This document shows positions 13,023 through 21,080 of a stretch of DNA of 64,000 nucleotides, piece after piece. Under the pieces are notes generated by a model, which did not search any database, was not told where the DNA came from, and saw nothing but the letters and a program-made list of their open reading frames with translations. Each line of letters begins with the position of its first letter. The first letter of the stretch is position 1. This DNA is from Eremophila alpestris peregrina. Lineage: Eukaryota > Chordata > Aves > Passeriformes > Alaudidae. The DNA lies in contig WMCF01000205.1 in the NCBI GenBank assembly GCA_009792885.1, positions 186,001-250,000 on the forward strand, in the 5' to 3' direction. The translations under genes were made by a program, and so were the position numbers.

Positions 13023-14135
13023 ACTCAGAAGTATTAGAAGTCATACTACCACCAGTACTATATTCAGTATAGAACCTCTAATGCACACAAATTTTATTTC
13101 ATAGAGAAAAATAGGTGGTTCAGGTAAAGGTTGTGCATAATGATGAAAATTTCAAAAATGTGGTTTAGGTGGTTTCTTTCCAAGCTTAGTGAAGTTCAAT
13201 TAAAAACAACTGTGCTACACTCACAAGTGTGAGCTGGGTGCACAGACTGTCACTGAGTACCACCTTTGTGGTACAATCCTGTTTGCAGGGATTGTTTGCT
13301 TTTGCATGAACGTTCCTGCTAAGCAGCTCCACATATCCTTAGCACATACATCTTTTCTTTGGGGCGAAAGATGTGACAGTGGGGTTTTTTGTGAAAGAGA
13401 TTATGTTTTATGTTTCAGATCAACTTAAGGCTGAGTGGGGTTTAGCCAAGTACTGGAAGTCTCAACTATTCCAATACTTTACATGTTGTTATGAAATAAT
13501 TCTCAGAATTTTGATGTGCTTTACATCACTTTCCCATGTTCTTTTGGTGGCCTGTTAAAATACTCCTCTCACTGAGAAAAACCAAACCAACCCCCCAAAA
13601 ATCTTATGTCAAAGATAATATCTGGCCATGAAACTACTGGCTTGGAAAGCATCCCTGTATCTCTTTGGCGCCATGGCAGAGATGCAGTGGTGAGCTTTGG
13701 ATGGCACCTTGCCGAGGCAGGGCTGGAAAGGCGGGGGAAGAGACAGCCGGGTCAATAGCCCGTATCATCTCTGGTGCTGCAGTGCCAGCCGTAAAACGGT
13801 GGGAAGAGCTGCTTCCTATCTCATGGCAGGATGACAAGAGGGAATGCTTCTCTCGTGTTCTCAGCTGCCTCTGCAATAGACTGAAAGACGTAGAAAATAT
13901 CTCTTGAATATAAATGAAGGGCCGTTCCACCTGGCTTGAAGGGCGCTGACGGTAAAACACAGACAGGAATCTCTCTGTAACGCTGTCAGAGGAGCGTGGC
14001 AGAACTTCAGCCCTTCAGCAGTGCCCCGTGCCCGGCGGTGCCGCGGCAGCTCCACGAGCTCTGCCCGCCCGGCCGAGCGCAGGCGGGGGCAGCTCCGAGC
14101 TCCGCCGGGCCGAGCCCCGGGGCGCTCCCTCTGCC

Positions 14136-14206
14136 GGCGGGGCCGCGGGGCCGGGAGGAGCCGCGGCTGCGGGGCAGCGCGGGGCCGGAGAGGGGCAGGG
14201 GGCAGG
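14136..14206 (+). promoter_or_regulatory. G-rich tract with G-quadruplex potential
   Basis: Repeated runs of three or more G separated by short loops (gcggggccgcggggccgggagg, then gcggggcagcgcggggcc, then gaggggcagggggcagg) satisfy the usual G4 pattern. The tract lies just upstream of the polypyrimidine tract and about 300 bases before the predicted exon 1 donor. It is therefore probably in the core promoter or early first exon. Confidence 0.55.
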
Positions 14207-14254
14207 TCCTCCCTCCCTCCCTCCTTCCTTCCCTCCCTTCCTCCTTCCTTTCCT
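14207..14254. repeat. Polypyrimidine tract (CCCT/CCTT)n
   Basis: 48 consecutive C/T bases, made of ccct, cctt and ttcc units, sit inside the CpG island. It is a homopyrimidine-homopurine mirror-like tract of the sort that is nuclease-sensitive in many growth-regulated promoters. Length is likely polymorphic. Confidence 0.9.
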
Positions 14255-14517
14255 GGCGGCCCGCGGGAGCGGTGTTGCCCGCGCGGGAGCGGCTCCCGGC
14301 GGGAGGGCGGGGAATCCACGCCGGGATTTCGGAGGCACACTGACATCAGGGGGGCGCGGCCGGCGGCGGGCGGGGGCTGCGCGCTGAAAGGCGGCGAGGC
14401 GCGGCCCGAGTCACTCCGGAACGGCGGCGGGGCAGCGCGGAGCGGCTGCCGGCACTGCCCGGGCTGGATCCGCGCCGCCAATGTGCCGCGGGAGGCGGGC
14501 GCTCACCCCGGCCCTAG

Positions 14518-14523
14518 GTAAGC
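14518..14523 (+). other. Candidate splice donor of SPRY1 exon 1
   Basis: The sequence CTAG|GTAAGC is a near-consensus donor at the end of a GC-rich block. Splicing from 14517 to the acceptor at 18346 gives an intron of about 3.8 kb. The first exon would be untranslated with respect to SPRY1. Its 5' end cannot be fixed from sequence; a start somewhere between about 14.0 and 14.45 kb is plausible. Confidence 0.6.
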
Positions 14524-15030
14524 CCGGGCGACGCTCGCCGCGCCGCACACCCCCCTCCCGGCGGGTCAGGTGCGGGCGGGCGGCCGGGGCTCCCCGCGCC
14601 GCGCTGGGGGCGGCCGCGCTGCGAGGCGTGCGGGAGGTGCGGGCGAGCCGCGCTCGCCGCTCCGCGGGGCAGCGGCCGGGAGAGCCGGGGCTCGGCTTCC
14701 CGGGCCGGCAGCGCTGAGCTGGGCGCGATTCGCTGCTCACAGAGAAGCTCTGGGTCGGTTCTCGCCCGTCCCGCCCGAGGCGGGGTCTCCGGCGCTGCGG
14801 AGCTTTGCGCGACCCTCTCGAGCCTGCGGACACCTCGGTGCCAGACTGCGGCGTGCGGGGCCGCCTCTCCCCGCCGCGTCCTGCCTCTGCCCCGAGCCTG
14901 TCACTCGGCCCCCGGCAGCGACAGCCAGCACATGGCTGTGTGCAGGGAGCTCGCAGGGCATTGCGGTGCCTCTAGCTTCGTCCGCAGTTCGCTGAGCTCT
15001 GCGTGGAGAGCCAGAGCCGCTTCGTGATCG

Positions 15031-15078
15031 CTTTAAAAAGAAAATAAAAAAATCAAAACAAAACCAAAAAAACCCCCA
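15031..15078 (+). promoter_or_regulatory. A-rich break inside the CpG island with TATA-like start
   Basis: An abrupt run beginning CTTTAAAAAG, followed by A-runs, lies within otherwise CpG-dense DNA. TTTAAAA is a TATA variant, and poly-A tracts disfavour nucleosomes. Position fits a second promoter feeding the alternative exon that ends at 15626. This is an inference; an AT-rich spacer without promoter function is equally possible. Confidence 0.35.
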
Positions 15079-15626
15079 CAACCGAATCTTTCGCACCAGA
15101 GGTTGTGGTTTGCCAGACGGGACTTGCGGCAAGGACCATGCGGTGAAGCCGAGCGCCGGAGCGGGACCGCAGCCCTGCACTCTGCGATCGCAAAGGGAAA
15201 TAAACAGCAGGAGCCGAGCACCCGCCGCTTCTTCCCGGAGATCTGCATCGCAACAGCCCCGCTGCCTGCCGCAGCCTGCAGCCGCCTGAGGCTTGATCCA
15301 TACGCTCCGCTTTGCAGGAAGGGCTGGATTTGCTCCCTGTCGCCTCCGGACCGAGAGAGCTGCGGCCGAAGAAGAGCGCCGCTTCCCCGGGCGGCCCGGG
15401 CCGCTGCATGCTGACCCCTGGGAGAGGGGAGCTGCGGTGGGCAGCAGAGCGGGGCTTTTTTCCCCTGGCCCAGTAGGACGTGGAGATCGGCGAGCGAGGG
15501 CTCTGCGGGAGCGAGGAGCGCAGCCCGCCGGCCTTCCCCGCTCCGGGGGCCGGGAGAGCGAGGAGCCGGGGCCCCGCCGCCCCCCGCCCGCTGGATTTGC
15601 CGTTCCCGGCGGCTCCCTGCACATCA

Positions 15627-15632
15627 GTAAGT
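15627..15632 (+). other. Candidate splice donor of an alternative SPRY1 first exon
   Basis: ATCA|GTAAGT matches the donor consensus well and sits at the end of the second GC-rich block. Use of this site would give an alternative untranslated first exon and an intron of about 2.7 kb to the same acceptor. A weaker donor-like CGCAG|GTGGGG follows at 15853. Which donor is used needs transcript data. Confidence 0.5.
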
Positions 15633-16156
15633 TGGGACCCGCCGTGCGCTTACGCCGGGGCCGGCGCTGCCGCAGCGAGCAGGTGCCGCGGGGCGCTGCG
15701 GCGCCCGCCCGGCGAGGGGCGGCCCCGACCACCCTCCCACCGTCCCCCTCCCGGATGGAGGCGCCGGGCTGCTGCGGGAAGGCTTGCTGCGGACCGCGGC
15801 CGGCTGCCAACCAGCACAACGTCAAAAACACCCCCTCTAACGCTGCTCGCAGGTGGGGGCCGGAGGGGCTCAGGCGGGGGACGCCGAGCCGCAGCGCGAG
15901 GAACCCCCGGGGCTGAGCTCGGCTGGCGCTTTAAGCGCCAGGTAATCCGCCCTCCCGAGGCAGCGCCGGGCTAAGATCTGCCTTCCCCTGTGGAAGAGAG
16001 AGAGAAGGAGGAAAAAAAAAAAACCGCTTATGTTTTCATTCATAACTTTTTTTTTTCTTCCCCTTTTCCCCTCCTCTTCCTTCCTCTCCGTCAGCGCCGT
16101 GATCCGCTCCGCTCCGCTCGGGGCGCAGAGGGCGCCGCGCCGCCGCCGCCCGCCCG

Positions 16157-16200
16157 GGGCTGCGGGGAGCGGGGCGGAGCGGGGCGGGACGGGGGGGGCT
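16157..16200 (+). promoter_or_regulatory. Clustered GC boxes / G4-prone stretch
   Basis: Overlapping GGGGCGG-type units (gcggggcggagcggggcggg followed by a run of G) make several potential Sp1/KLF sites within about 45 bases, near the 3' edge of the CpG island. Confidence 0.5.
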
Positions 16201-16649
16201 GGCGGCGTGTCCGAGCGGGTGTGGAGAAGGGGAGGGAAGCGGGATCCCACCCCCGAGATGCGGGGAGTGAGCGCAGCCCCGGGTGCAGAACCGTGAGAGC
16301 TCTCGCCGCCTGCGCCGTACGTTATTCTGTTTTGGTTTACTCATTTTTATTTTATTGTCCGGGGGGGAAGCAATTTACGAGCGATCTGCGCGGGGTTGGA
16401 GGTGGCTGGTTCAAGTCTCGGCCCGGTGTGCAGCTGGGCTTGTCAGTCTGCGCCGCGTTGATGTTGCACTTTCCCCCCAAAGATGGCACTGGATGTCTTT
16501 CGCATTTTCTTGGGATATTGTTTTTCATCCCCTAGGGAGCCTAGCTCCTGGCTGGTACAGCTGTAAATCTTTCCTTTTTCGCATTCATTCACCCTTGGTC
16601 TGTTGTGGATTTGTATTCAGTGCTCGTGAAGAAGGCGGCTTGTTGTGTG

Positions 16650-16858
16650 GAGTAGGAGGAAATTCTTTACTGGAGGGTGGTGAGGCACTGGCACCAGAGA
16701 AAACCATGAATGCTTCATCCCTGCAAGTGTCCAAGGCCAGGTGGGATGGAGCTCTGAGCCACCTGGTCTAGGTGTCCCTGCCCGTGGCCAGGGGCTTAGG
16801 GACTGCACAGTCTTTGAGTTCCCTTCCAACTAAGCCATTCTGTGACTCCGTTCTGTGA
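16650..16858 (+). mobile_element. CR1 LINE 3' fragment in SPRY1 intron
   Basis: Ordered matches to the CR1 3' region include 'ggaaattctttactg', 'ggtgaggcactggcac', 'tccaaggccaggtgggatggagctctgagccacctggtcta', 'ggtgtccctgcccgtggcc', 'cccttccaac' and the tail 'ccattctgtgactccgttctgtga'. It is 5'-truncated, has no coding capacity and is in the same orientation as SPRY1. It lies downstream of the CpG island. Confidence 0.9.
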
Positions 16859-18324
16859 ATTAGGAGTGAGAGTGTTTGGTTTTCTGTTTAATCTGGTGAC
16901 CACAAAGCCCACACAGGTGATGTTAGATGTAAAATGAAATCTGTGACTACTGGATGAAGACAAAGACTTTGTGTCACGGCAGAAGCTGTCACTTTCTGCC
17001 TATGGTGATTGCCTGCCAAAAGAGACCTTTCCTCTTCTTGTTCTTCCTGTGCTTCTACACCACGGTGCCTTTTTCTCTCTGGACTGGGGAACAGCTCCAT
17101 GCTGGCTGTGGTCTGGGTAGGCAAGACACTTTCTTAGGATTATTGGATGACTTTTCAAAATGCTTGATAGCACTTACCTTTCTCTGCTCTCAGGTAAACA
17201 GGGCATCTCGGAGTGGGGGAGTGAAAAGGGCCTTTTCCTCTGGCTGACAGTAAAGAAAAGCAGTTTGTTGTCCTGGTTCCCTGCATAAATGTGGCACTTG
17301 GATACTCAGCTGCGTTTTTGTGTAGGTGCAGAACTGTCACTGCAGTTTTCTGTCACTGTTGCAATCTTTGTGTCTCTAGCAAGGTGGGATGGAAGGGGAT
17401 GGAAATGTCTGACATCTCTACTATTCTCCTACTATTTAAAAGATAGACAAGCAGGTGTTCTGTTTATTTGAGAAGCTTTTAATCTGTCTTGTGAAAATGG
17501 ATTTGTTCTTTGTTTGTGTTTTGAGGTTGTTGTTGAGGGGTTTTTATCTGCTCTTAACATTCCCGTGAATCCTCAGGTGCTTTTTGTTTGACACTTAGTT
17601 CATCTTAGCCTTTTCTACCCCATTTTTCTTTCACACTCCGGCCTGTGGTCAGGAAATATTTGAAAACAGGTTGTTTGCACCCTTGCTTTAATTTCATAAA
17701 GGAGCATATTAGATGTGTAGGCTGAGTTACTTTCTCACAGAAAATGTCTTGGCCACTTGACAGCACTTAGTTCAAGACTCTGTAATGCACATACGTCACT
17801 TTAAGAGGAACACTTTCCAAATGCACTAGGAAGCAAATCTGTGGAGCTTTCTGATGCTGCAGATTCAGGCAGAAGAGAGAGAATTTGGCTCGTTCCTCAC
17901 TCTGCCATAGGAAACATGAACGTGGTGGTGTTCTTGGCTGTTTCCAGCTCTGTATCGGGGGCATTCGGAATTGCTGTTGCTGGAGACAGATGTTGAGTTC
18001 AGTAGCATGGGAGAGGCACTTCCCATGGCTTGCCAAGTAAACACACAAGTTAATACAGGATTTTTAGGTTTTTTTAAATGGCATGGGGTCTCCTTTGCAT
18101 TCCTCATCCATGATGCCATACCCAGACTCTCCCCATTACTGGACTTTGGCCAGATCCTCAGCACTGCTGTAATCCCCTGCTGAAAGTGATCAGTACCAGG
18201 TGGCTGGGGCAGTTTGGGCTTTGCCAGATCCTTTCTGTTTCCAGCAAGTATCCCGTGCTTTATCCCTCCGCTGCCCTTGATCTCGCGTGTGTATATGTAC
18301 ACACGCAGTGTTTATTTACACCTC

Positions 18325-18345
18325 CTGTCTCCTTCCTTATTCCAG
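18325..18345 (+). other. Splice acceptor of the SPRY1 coding exon
   Basis: A pyrimidine-rich run (cctgtctccttccttattccag) ends in AG at 18344-18345. Exon sequence then starts GATTTCAGATGCATG, 55 bases before the SPRY1 start codon. Position and quality agree with the known SPRY1 structure, in which the entire coding sequence is in the last exon. Confidence 0.85.
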
Positions 18346-18353
18346 GATTTCAG

Positions 18354-18446
18354 ATGCATGCCAGGTTCCCGCTGAATGCCAGCAGCAGAGATCACTACAG
18401 ATGGAGCCCCAAAGTCAGCACGGCAGCGGCGGCTCCCTGGTGGTGA
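18354..18446 (+). promoter_or_regulatory. Overlapping upstream ORF in the SPRY1 leader
   Basis: ATG at 18354 opens a 30-codon frame ending in TGA at 18444-18446. It overlaps the SPRY1 start (18401) by 46 bases in a different frame. Its context is weak (C at -3, C at +4). If exon 1 ends at 14517, the ATG at 14481 joins this same frame through the splice, giving a 45-residue upstream ORF. Such overlapping uORFs usually lower translation of the main ORF. Confidence 0.55.
18358..18375 (+). promoter_or_regulatory. Five-codon upstream ORF in the SPRY1 leader
   Basis: ATG-CCA-GGT-TCC-CGC-TGA lies nested four bases inside the overlapping uORF and ends 25 bases before the SPRY1 ATG. The start context is poor (T at -3), so scanning ribosomes would mostly pass it. 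Reinitiation distance to the SPRY1 start is short. Confidence 0.45.
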
Positions 18447-19348
18447 TTCAGCAGCCCTCCCTGGACAGCCGGCAGCGCTTGGACTATGACAGGGACACCC
18501 AGCCCGCGACCATCTTGTCACTGGACCAGATCAAGGCCATCAGGGGCAGCAACGAATACACCGAGGGGCCGTCGGCGGTGAGAAAGCCGGGCCCGCGGCC
18601 GGCGCCCAGGCAGGAGAAGCACGAGAGGACTCACGAGGTCATTCCAATTAATGTGAATAACAACTACGAGCACAGGCCCGGCCACGCGGCGCACCCCGCC
18701 CGGGCTCCCGTCCTGAGCCGCTCCACCAGCACGGGCAGCGCCGCCAGCTCGGGCAGCGGCAGCAGCGCCTCCTCGGAGCAGGGGCTGCTGGGCCGCTCGC
18801 CGCCCTCACGCCCGGGCCCCGGCCACAGGGCCGAGCGGACGGTGCGGGCGCAGCCCAAGCACTCGGCCCTGCTGGCGGACGACCTGAAGGGGCCTTTGAA
18901 AGAGGACCTGACGCAGCACAAGTTCATCTGCGAGCGGTGCGGGAAGTGCAAGTGCGGGGAGTGCACGGCGCCGCGGGCCCTGCCCTCCTGCCTGGCCTGC
19001 AACCGGCAGTGCCTCTGCTCGGCCGAGAGCATGGTGGAGTACGGCACCTGCATGTGCCTGGTCAAAGGCATCTTCTACCACTGCTCCAACGACGACGAAG
19101 GGGACTCGTACGCGGATAATCCCTGCTCCTGCTCCCAGGCGCACTGCTGTTCTAGGTACCTGTGCATGGGAGCCATGTCCTTGTTCCTGCCTTGCTTGCT
19201 CTGCTACCCTCCGGCCAAAGGATGCCTCAAACTCTGCCGGGGGTGCTACGACCGTGTCAATCGCCCGGGCTGCCGGTGCAAGAACTCCAACACGGTCTAT
19301 TGTAAACTGGAGAGCTGCCCCTCCCGGGGTCAGGGCAAGCCCTCATGA
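18401..19348 (+). CDS. SPRY1: Sprouty homolog 1 (SPRY1)
   Basis: This 315-residue protein is a membrane-associated feedback inhibitor of receptor tyrosine kinase signalling (FGF, GDNF-RET, VEGF) through Ras-Raf-MAPK. The N-terminus matches vertebrate SPRY1 closely (HGSG..SLVVIQQPSLDSRQRL). The conserved SH2/Cbl-TKB-docking tyrosine is Y53 in the NEYTEGPS motif. A serine-rich segment spans about 106-125 and includes SRSTSTGSAASS. The cysteine-rich Sprouty (SPR) domain runs from C177 to C306, with FICERCGKCKCGEC, the Cys-dense CSCSQAHCCSRYLCMG and the hydrophobic palmitoylation/caveolin-type segment LFLPCLLCYPPAKGC. The end is CPSRGQGKPS. From memory human SPRY1 is 319 residues, so length is essentially complete. 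I chose the ATG at 18401 because homology begins exactly there; the upstream open frame is intron. Its Kozak context is mediocre (C at -3, G at +4). The coding sequence is uninterrupted in one exon. SPRY1 rather than SPRY2 or SPRY4 is clear from both ends. Confidence 0.98.
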   Translation: MEPQSQHGSGGSLVVIQQPSLDSRQRLDYDRDTQPATILSLDQIKAIRGSNEYTEGPSAVRKPGPRPAPRQEKHERTHEVIPINVNNNYEHRPGHAAHPARAPVLSRSTSTGSAASSGSGSSASSEQGLLGRSPPSRPGPGHRAERTVRAQPKHSALLADDLKGPLKEDLTQHKFICERCGKCKCGECTAPRALPSCLACNRQCLCSAESMVEYGTCMCLVKGIFYHCSNDDEGDSYADNPCSCSQAHCCSRYLCMGAMSLFLPCLLCYPPAKGCLKLCRGCYDRVNRPGCRCKNSNTVYCKLESCPSRGQGKPS

Positions 19349-20640
19349 TTTTGGGAGGGAGGTTTACTTCCTCCAACTTCAGTTTTTCAGGTTGTAGCTG
19401 ATTTTTTTTTTCCCCCTCCCCCCATCTTTTCTTCTTTTCCCCCCTCCTCTCCCATTTTGGGAGGACTGTTCCTTTCCTTTCTGTCTGCCCAACTTCAGAC
19501 ACATGAGTTCTTCCCCTTGCATCTTTGCTCTCCTCCTCCTCCTGCTGACTTGGCTGAGTGTGGAGCGTTTCACGCAGTCGCTGCTGCTCTTTGGTAAGTG
19601 CGGACCCGGCATCTGCACCTGCCGCGCGCTTGGGCAGGGCCTTGGAGTCTGTAACTGAACCACTCCTGAGAGAGACAGTGAGGGCTCACTGGGCTCTTGA
19701 AGCTTCTTGCTCTGTGAATATCTTCCCAAAGATGTTTTTGGTTTTTTTGTTCTCAGCAAGTTACGGTTTTTTTTCTCCTTAACCTCCTGGGTGCCAAGGA
19801 AGAATAACTTTCCTGAGTGAGCTGGATTGTGAAATAACTTTTTGTGGGTGTTCTTTCTGGAGAGGGATGTAAAATAAAGGCTTCACCAAATGAAAGGCCT
19901 GACTCTTCTGTAAGCAGCCTGCTTCTTTTTACATCTTTTTTTTTTTTTTTTTTTTTTCCTTCTCTTGTTGTCTTAACTTTTGGAACATTCTCAGACCTGA
20001 GAATTGCCCTGCCTTTTTTGTTTCCTTTTTTTTTTTGGGTTTTTTTTACATTTTCAATGTAACTTCAATTTTTGCTACACTACGTAGATCTTCACATTGG
20101 AGACACTGTGGCTGCAACATACTCATTTGTTTCTTTTGCTGTCCAGTCTTTGAAGGATATTGCTCACTCCACCCTCCTAATCCCGTTTTTATAGTCTGTC
20201 AGTATCAGTTGATATTAAAGTTGGTGGTGTTCATGTATCCAAACAGCCTTCAGGTGTCATTGAGTCACCTAAATGTTCTTGAATCCTTCAAGTCTCTTGT
20301 GATCCTTTGGCTTAGTGAGTTTAGTTCTGCTCTGTACTTTATAATTTTATTCTGTCCCTGTTTTATTGCCTTAGCCACAAATTGTGGTCCTTTTTTGTAT
20401 ATTTTATGTATAAAACACAAAGTTGAATCCCAACTATTTTTAAGACAAAAGTCTGTTAAAACTTTTTTTATTGTAAAGAATATTTATTATGTGAATCTCT
20501 ATTATTTTATGATATTTATTGCAAAAGACTTCGAAAATGTACTCATGTCTGAATATAACAAAATATCAATACTTAACGAAATAAGGATGACACGAAGAAA
20601 GTACATATGTTAACTATAATGCAGAAAATATATTAATTAA
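19349..20640 (+). other. Probable SPRY1 3' UTR
   Basis: The region after the stop is T-rich and non-coding. It includes a T22 run at 19936-19957 and a block at about 20400-20640 with ATTTA-containing AU-rich motifs (20482-20486, 20514-20518), typical of unstable immediate-early-type mRNAs. Candidate poly(A) signals are AATAAA 19873-19878, ATTAAA 20214-20219, and a distal AATAAA 21075-21080. The end of the UTR is an estimate; a site near the AU-rich block or the distal AATAAA is possible. Confidence 0.55.
19873..19878 (+). terminator. Candidate proximal poly(A) signal of SPRY1
   Basis: A canonical AATAAA hexamer lies about 525 bases after the stop codon. A U-rich region follows some 60 bases later. 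It would yield a short 3' UTR lacking the AU-rich block. Confidence 0.35.
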
Positions 20641-21074
20641 TGAAAACGCCTCTGGTTCTTTTGTTGCAATGACAGGCTGTGAGCCACGTGTGTATATTCC
20701 TGGGCTGTTCCTCCTTCAGGTCTGTCAGGTGGCACATAATCTCCTATTGATACTTCAAAGCCACTAGTCTGTGCTCTAGTTTACCTAATTTTAAGTTTAA
20801 GCCAACTGTGTATCAAATAAGGGATGTTTAATACAATTGAATCTGTGTTGTGCTTAACGGTGCCAAGAAACGGAGGCTCTATTTATTTACCAGAGCATTT
20901 GGAAATACAGTTGTGGATGAGGAAACCACAACTTCCAAGTTGGTTTTTTGGGTTTTTTTCCTTAAGGAATACCACATTAACATGCAAAGCCATTTATAAT
21001 TTTCCTATATAGAACTTCCTGGCTGGTTAGATTGTGCAGCAGCTGAAGAAGTTAATCTCCCCAGCTCGACTCTA

Positions 21075-21080
21075 AATAAA
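21075..21080 (+). terminator. Candidate distal poly(A) signal of SPRY1
   Basis: AATAAA about 1.7 kb after the stop is the only canonical hexamer I found downstream of the AU-rich block within a reasonable UTR length. Downstream sequence has a moderately GT-rich stretch ('gtgattgtgttgctgtag'). Confidence 0.3.

Larger units (their letters stand above)
1..14020. other. Intergenic DNA upstream of SPRY1
   Basis: I see no supportable gene in this stretch. The longest open frame (minus strand, 2067-2609) has no recognisable domain, no composition shift and no splice context. In human, SPATA5/AFG2A lies upstream of SPRY1, but nothing here reads like its C-terminal coding exon. The sequence is AT-rich avian single-copy DNA with CR1 fragments near 3.2 and 11.7 kb, a diverged repeat pair near 8.0 and 9.7 kb, and an AT-rich palindromic direct repeat near 13.0 kb. 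These are listed separately. Confidence 0.7.
14021..16320. promoter_or_regulatory. CpG island, SPRY1 promoter and first-exon region
   Basis: Composition changes abruptly from AT-rich to strongly GC- and CpG-rich at about 14.02 kb and returns to AT-rich after about 16.32 kb. Two A/T-rich breaks interrupt it, at about 15031-15078 and 16009-16075. Many GGGCGG/GCGGGGCGG (Sp1-type) and GCGGGGGC-like (EGR/WT1-type) sequences are present, for example near 14366 and 16157-16200. The island is about 2.1-4.4 kb upstream of the SPRY1 start codon, separated by an intron, as expected because SPRY1 has untranslated 5' exons. The two halves, each ending in a good donor (14518, 15627), suggest alternative first exons. 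Long open frames on both strands are by-products of GC content. Confidence 0.9.
14518..18345 (+). other. SPRY1 5' intron (longest form)
   Basis: This is the interval between the first candidate donor and the acceptor of the coding exon. It includes the second half of the CpG island, which may be exonic in an alternative transcript, a CR1 insertion at 16650-16858 and otherwise unremarkable AT-rich sequence. I see no coding exon inside it. Confidence 0.5.

Noticed and set aside
1..14020. Search for the SPATA5/AFG2A terminal exon expected upstream from human gene order
   Set aside because: No sequence here translates to anything like its C-terminus; the gene is presumably outside the window.
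14737..15831. 364-codon open frame on the minus strand in the CpG island
   Set aside because: Open because stop codons are rare in GC-rich DNA; composition is Arg/Pro/Ala/Gly-rich with no domain, and other frames in the same place are open too.
15293..15916. 207-codon open frame on the plus strand in the CpG island
   Set aside because: Same GC artefact; overlaps another open frame and crosses a good splice donor.
16408..16418. GGTTCAAGTCT resembling a tRNA B-box
   Set aside because: No A-box at the proper distance and no cloverleaf can be folded around it.
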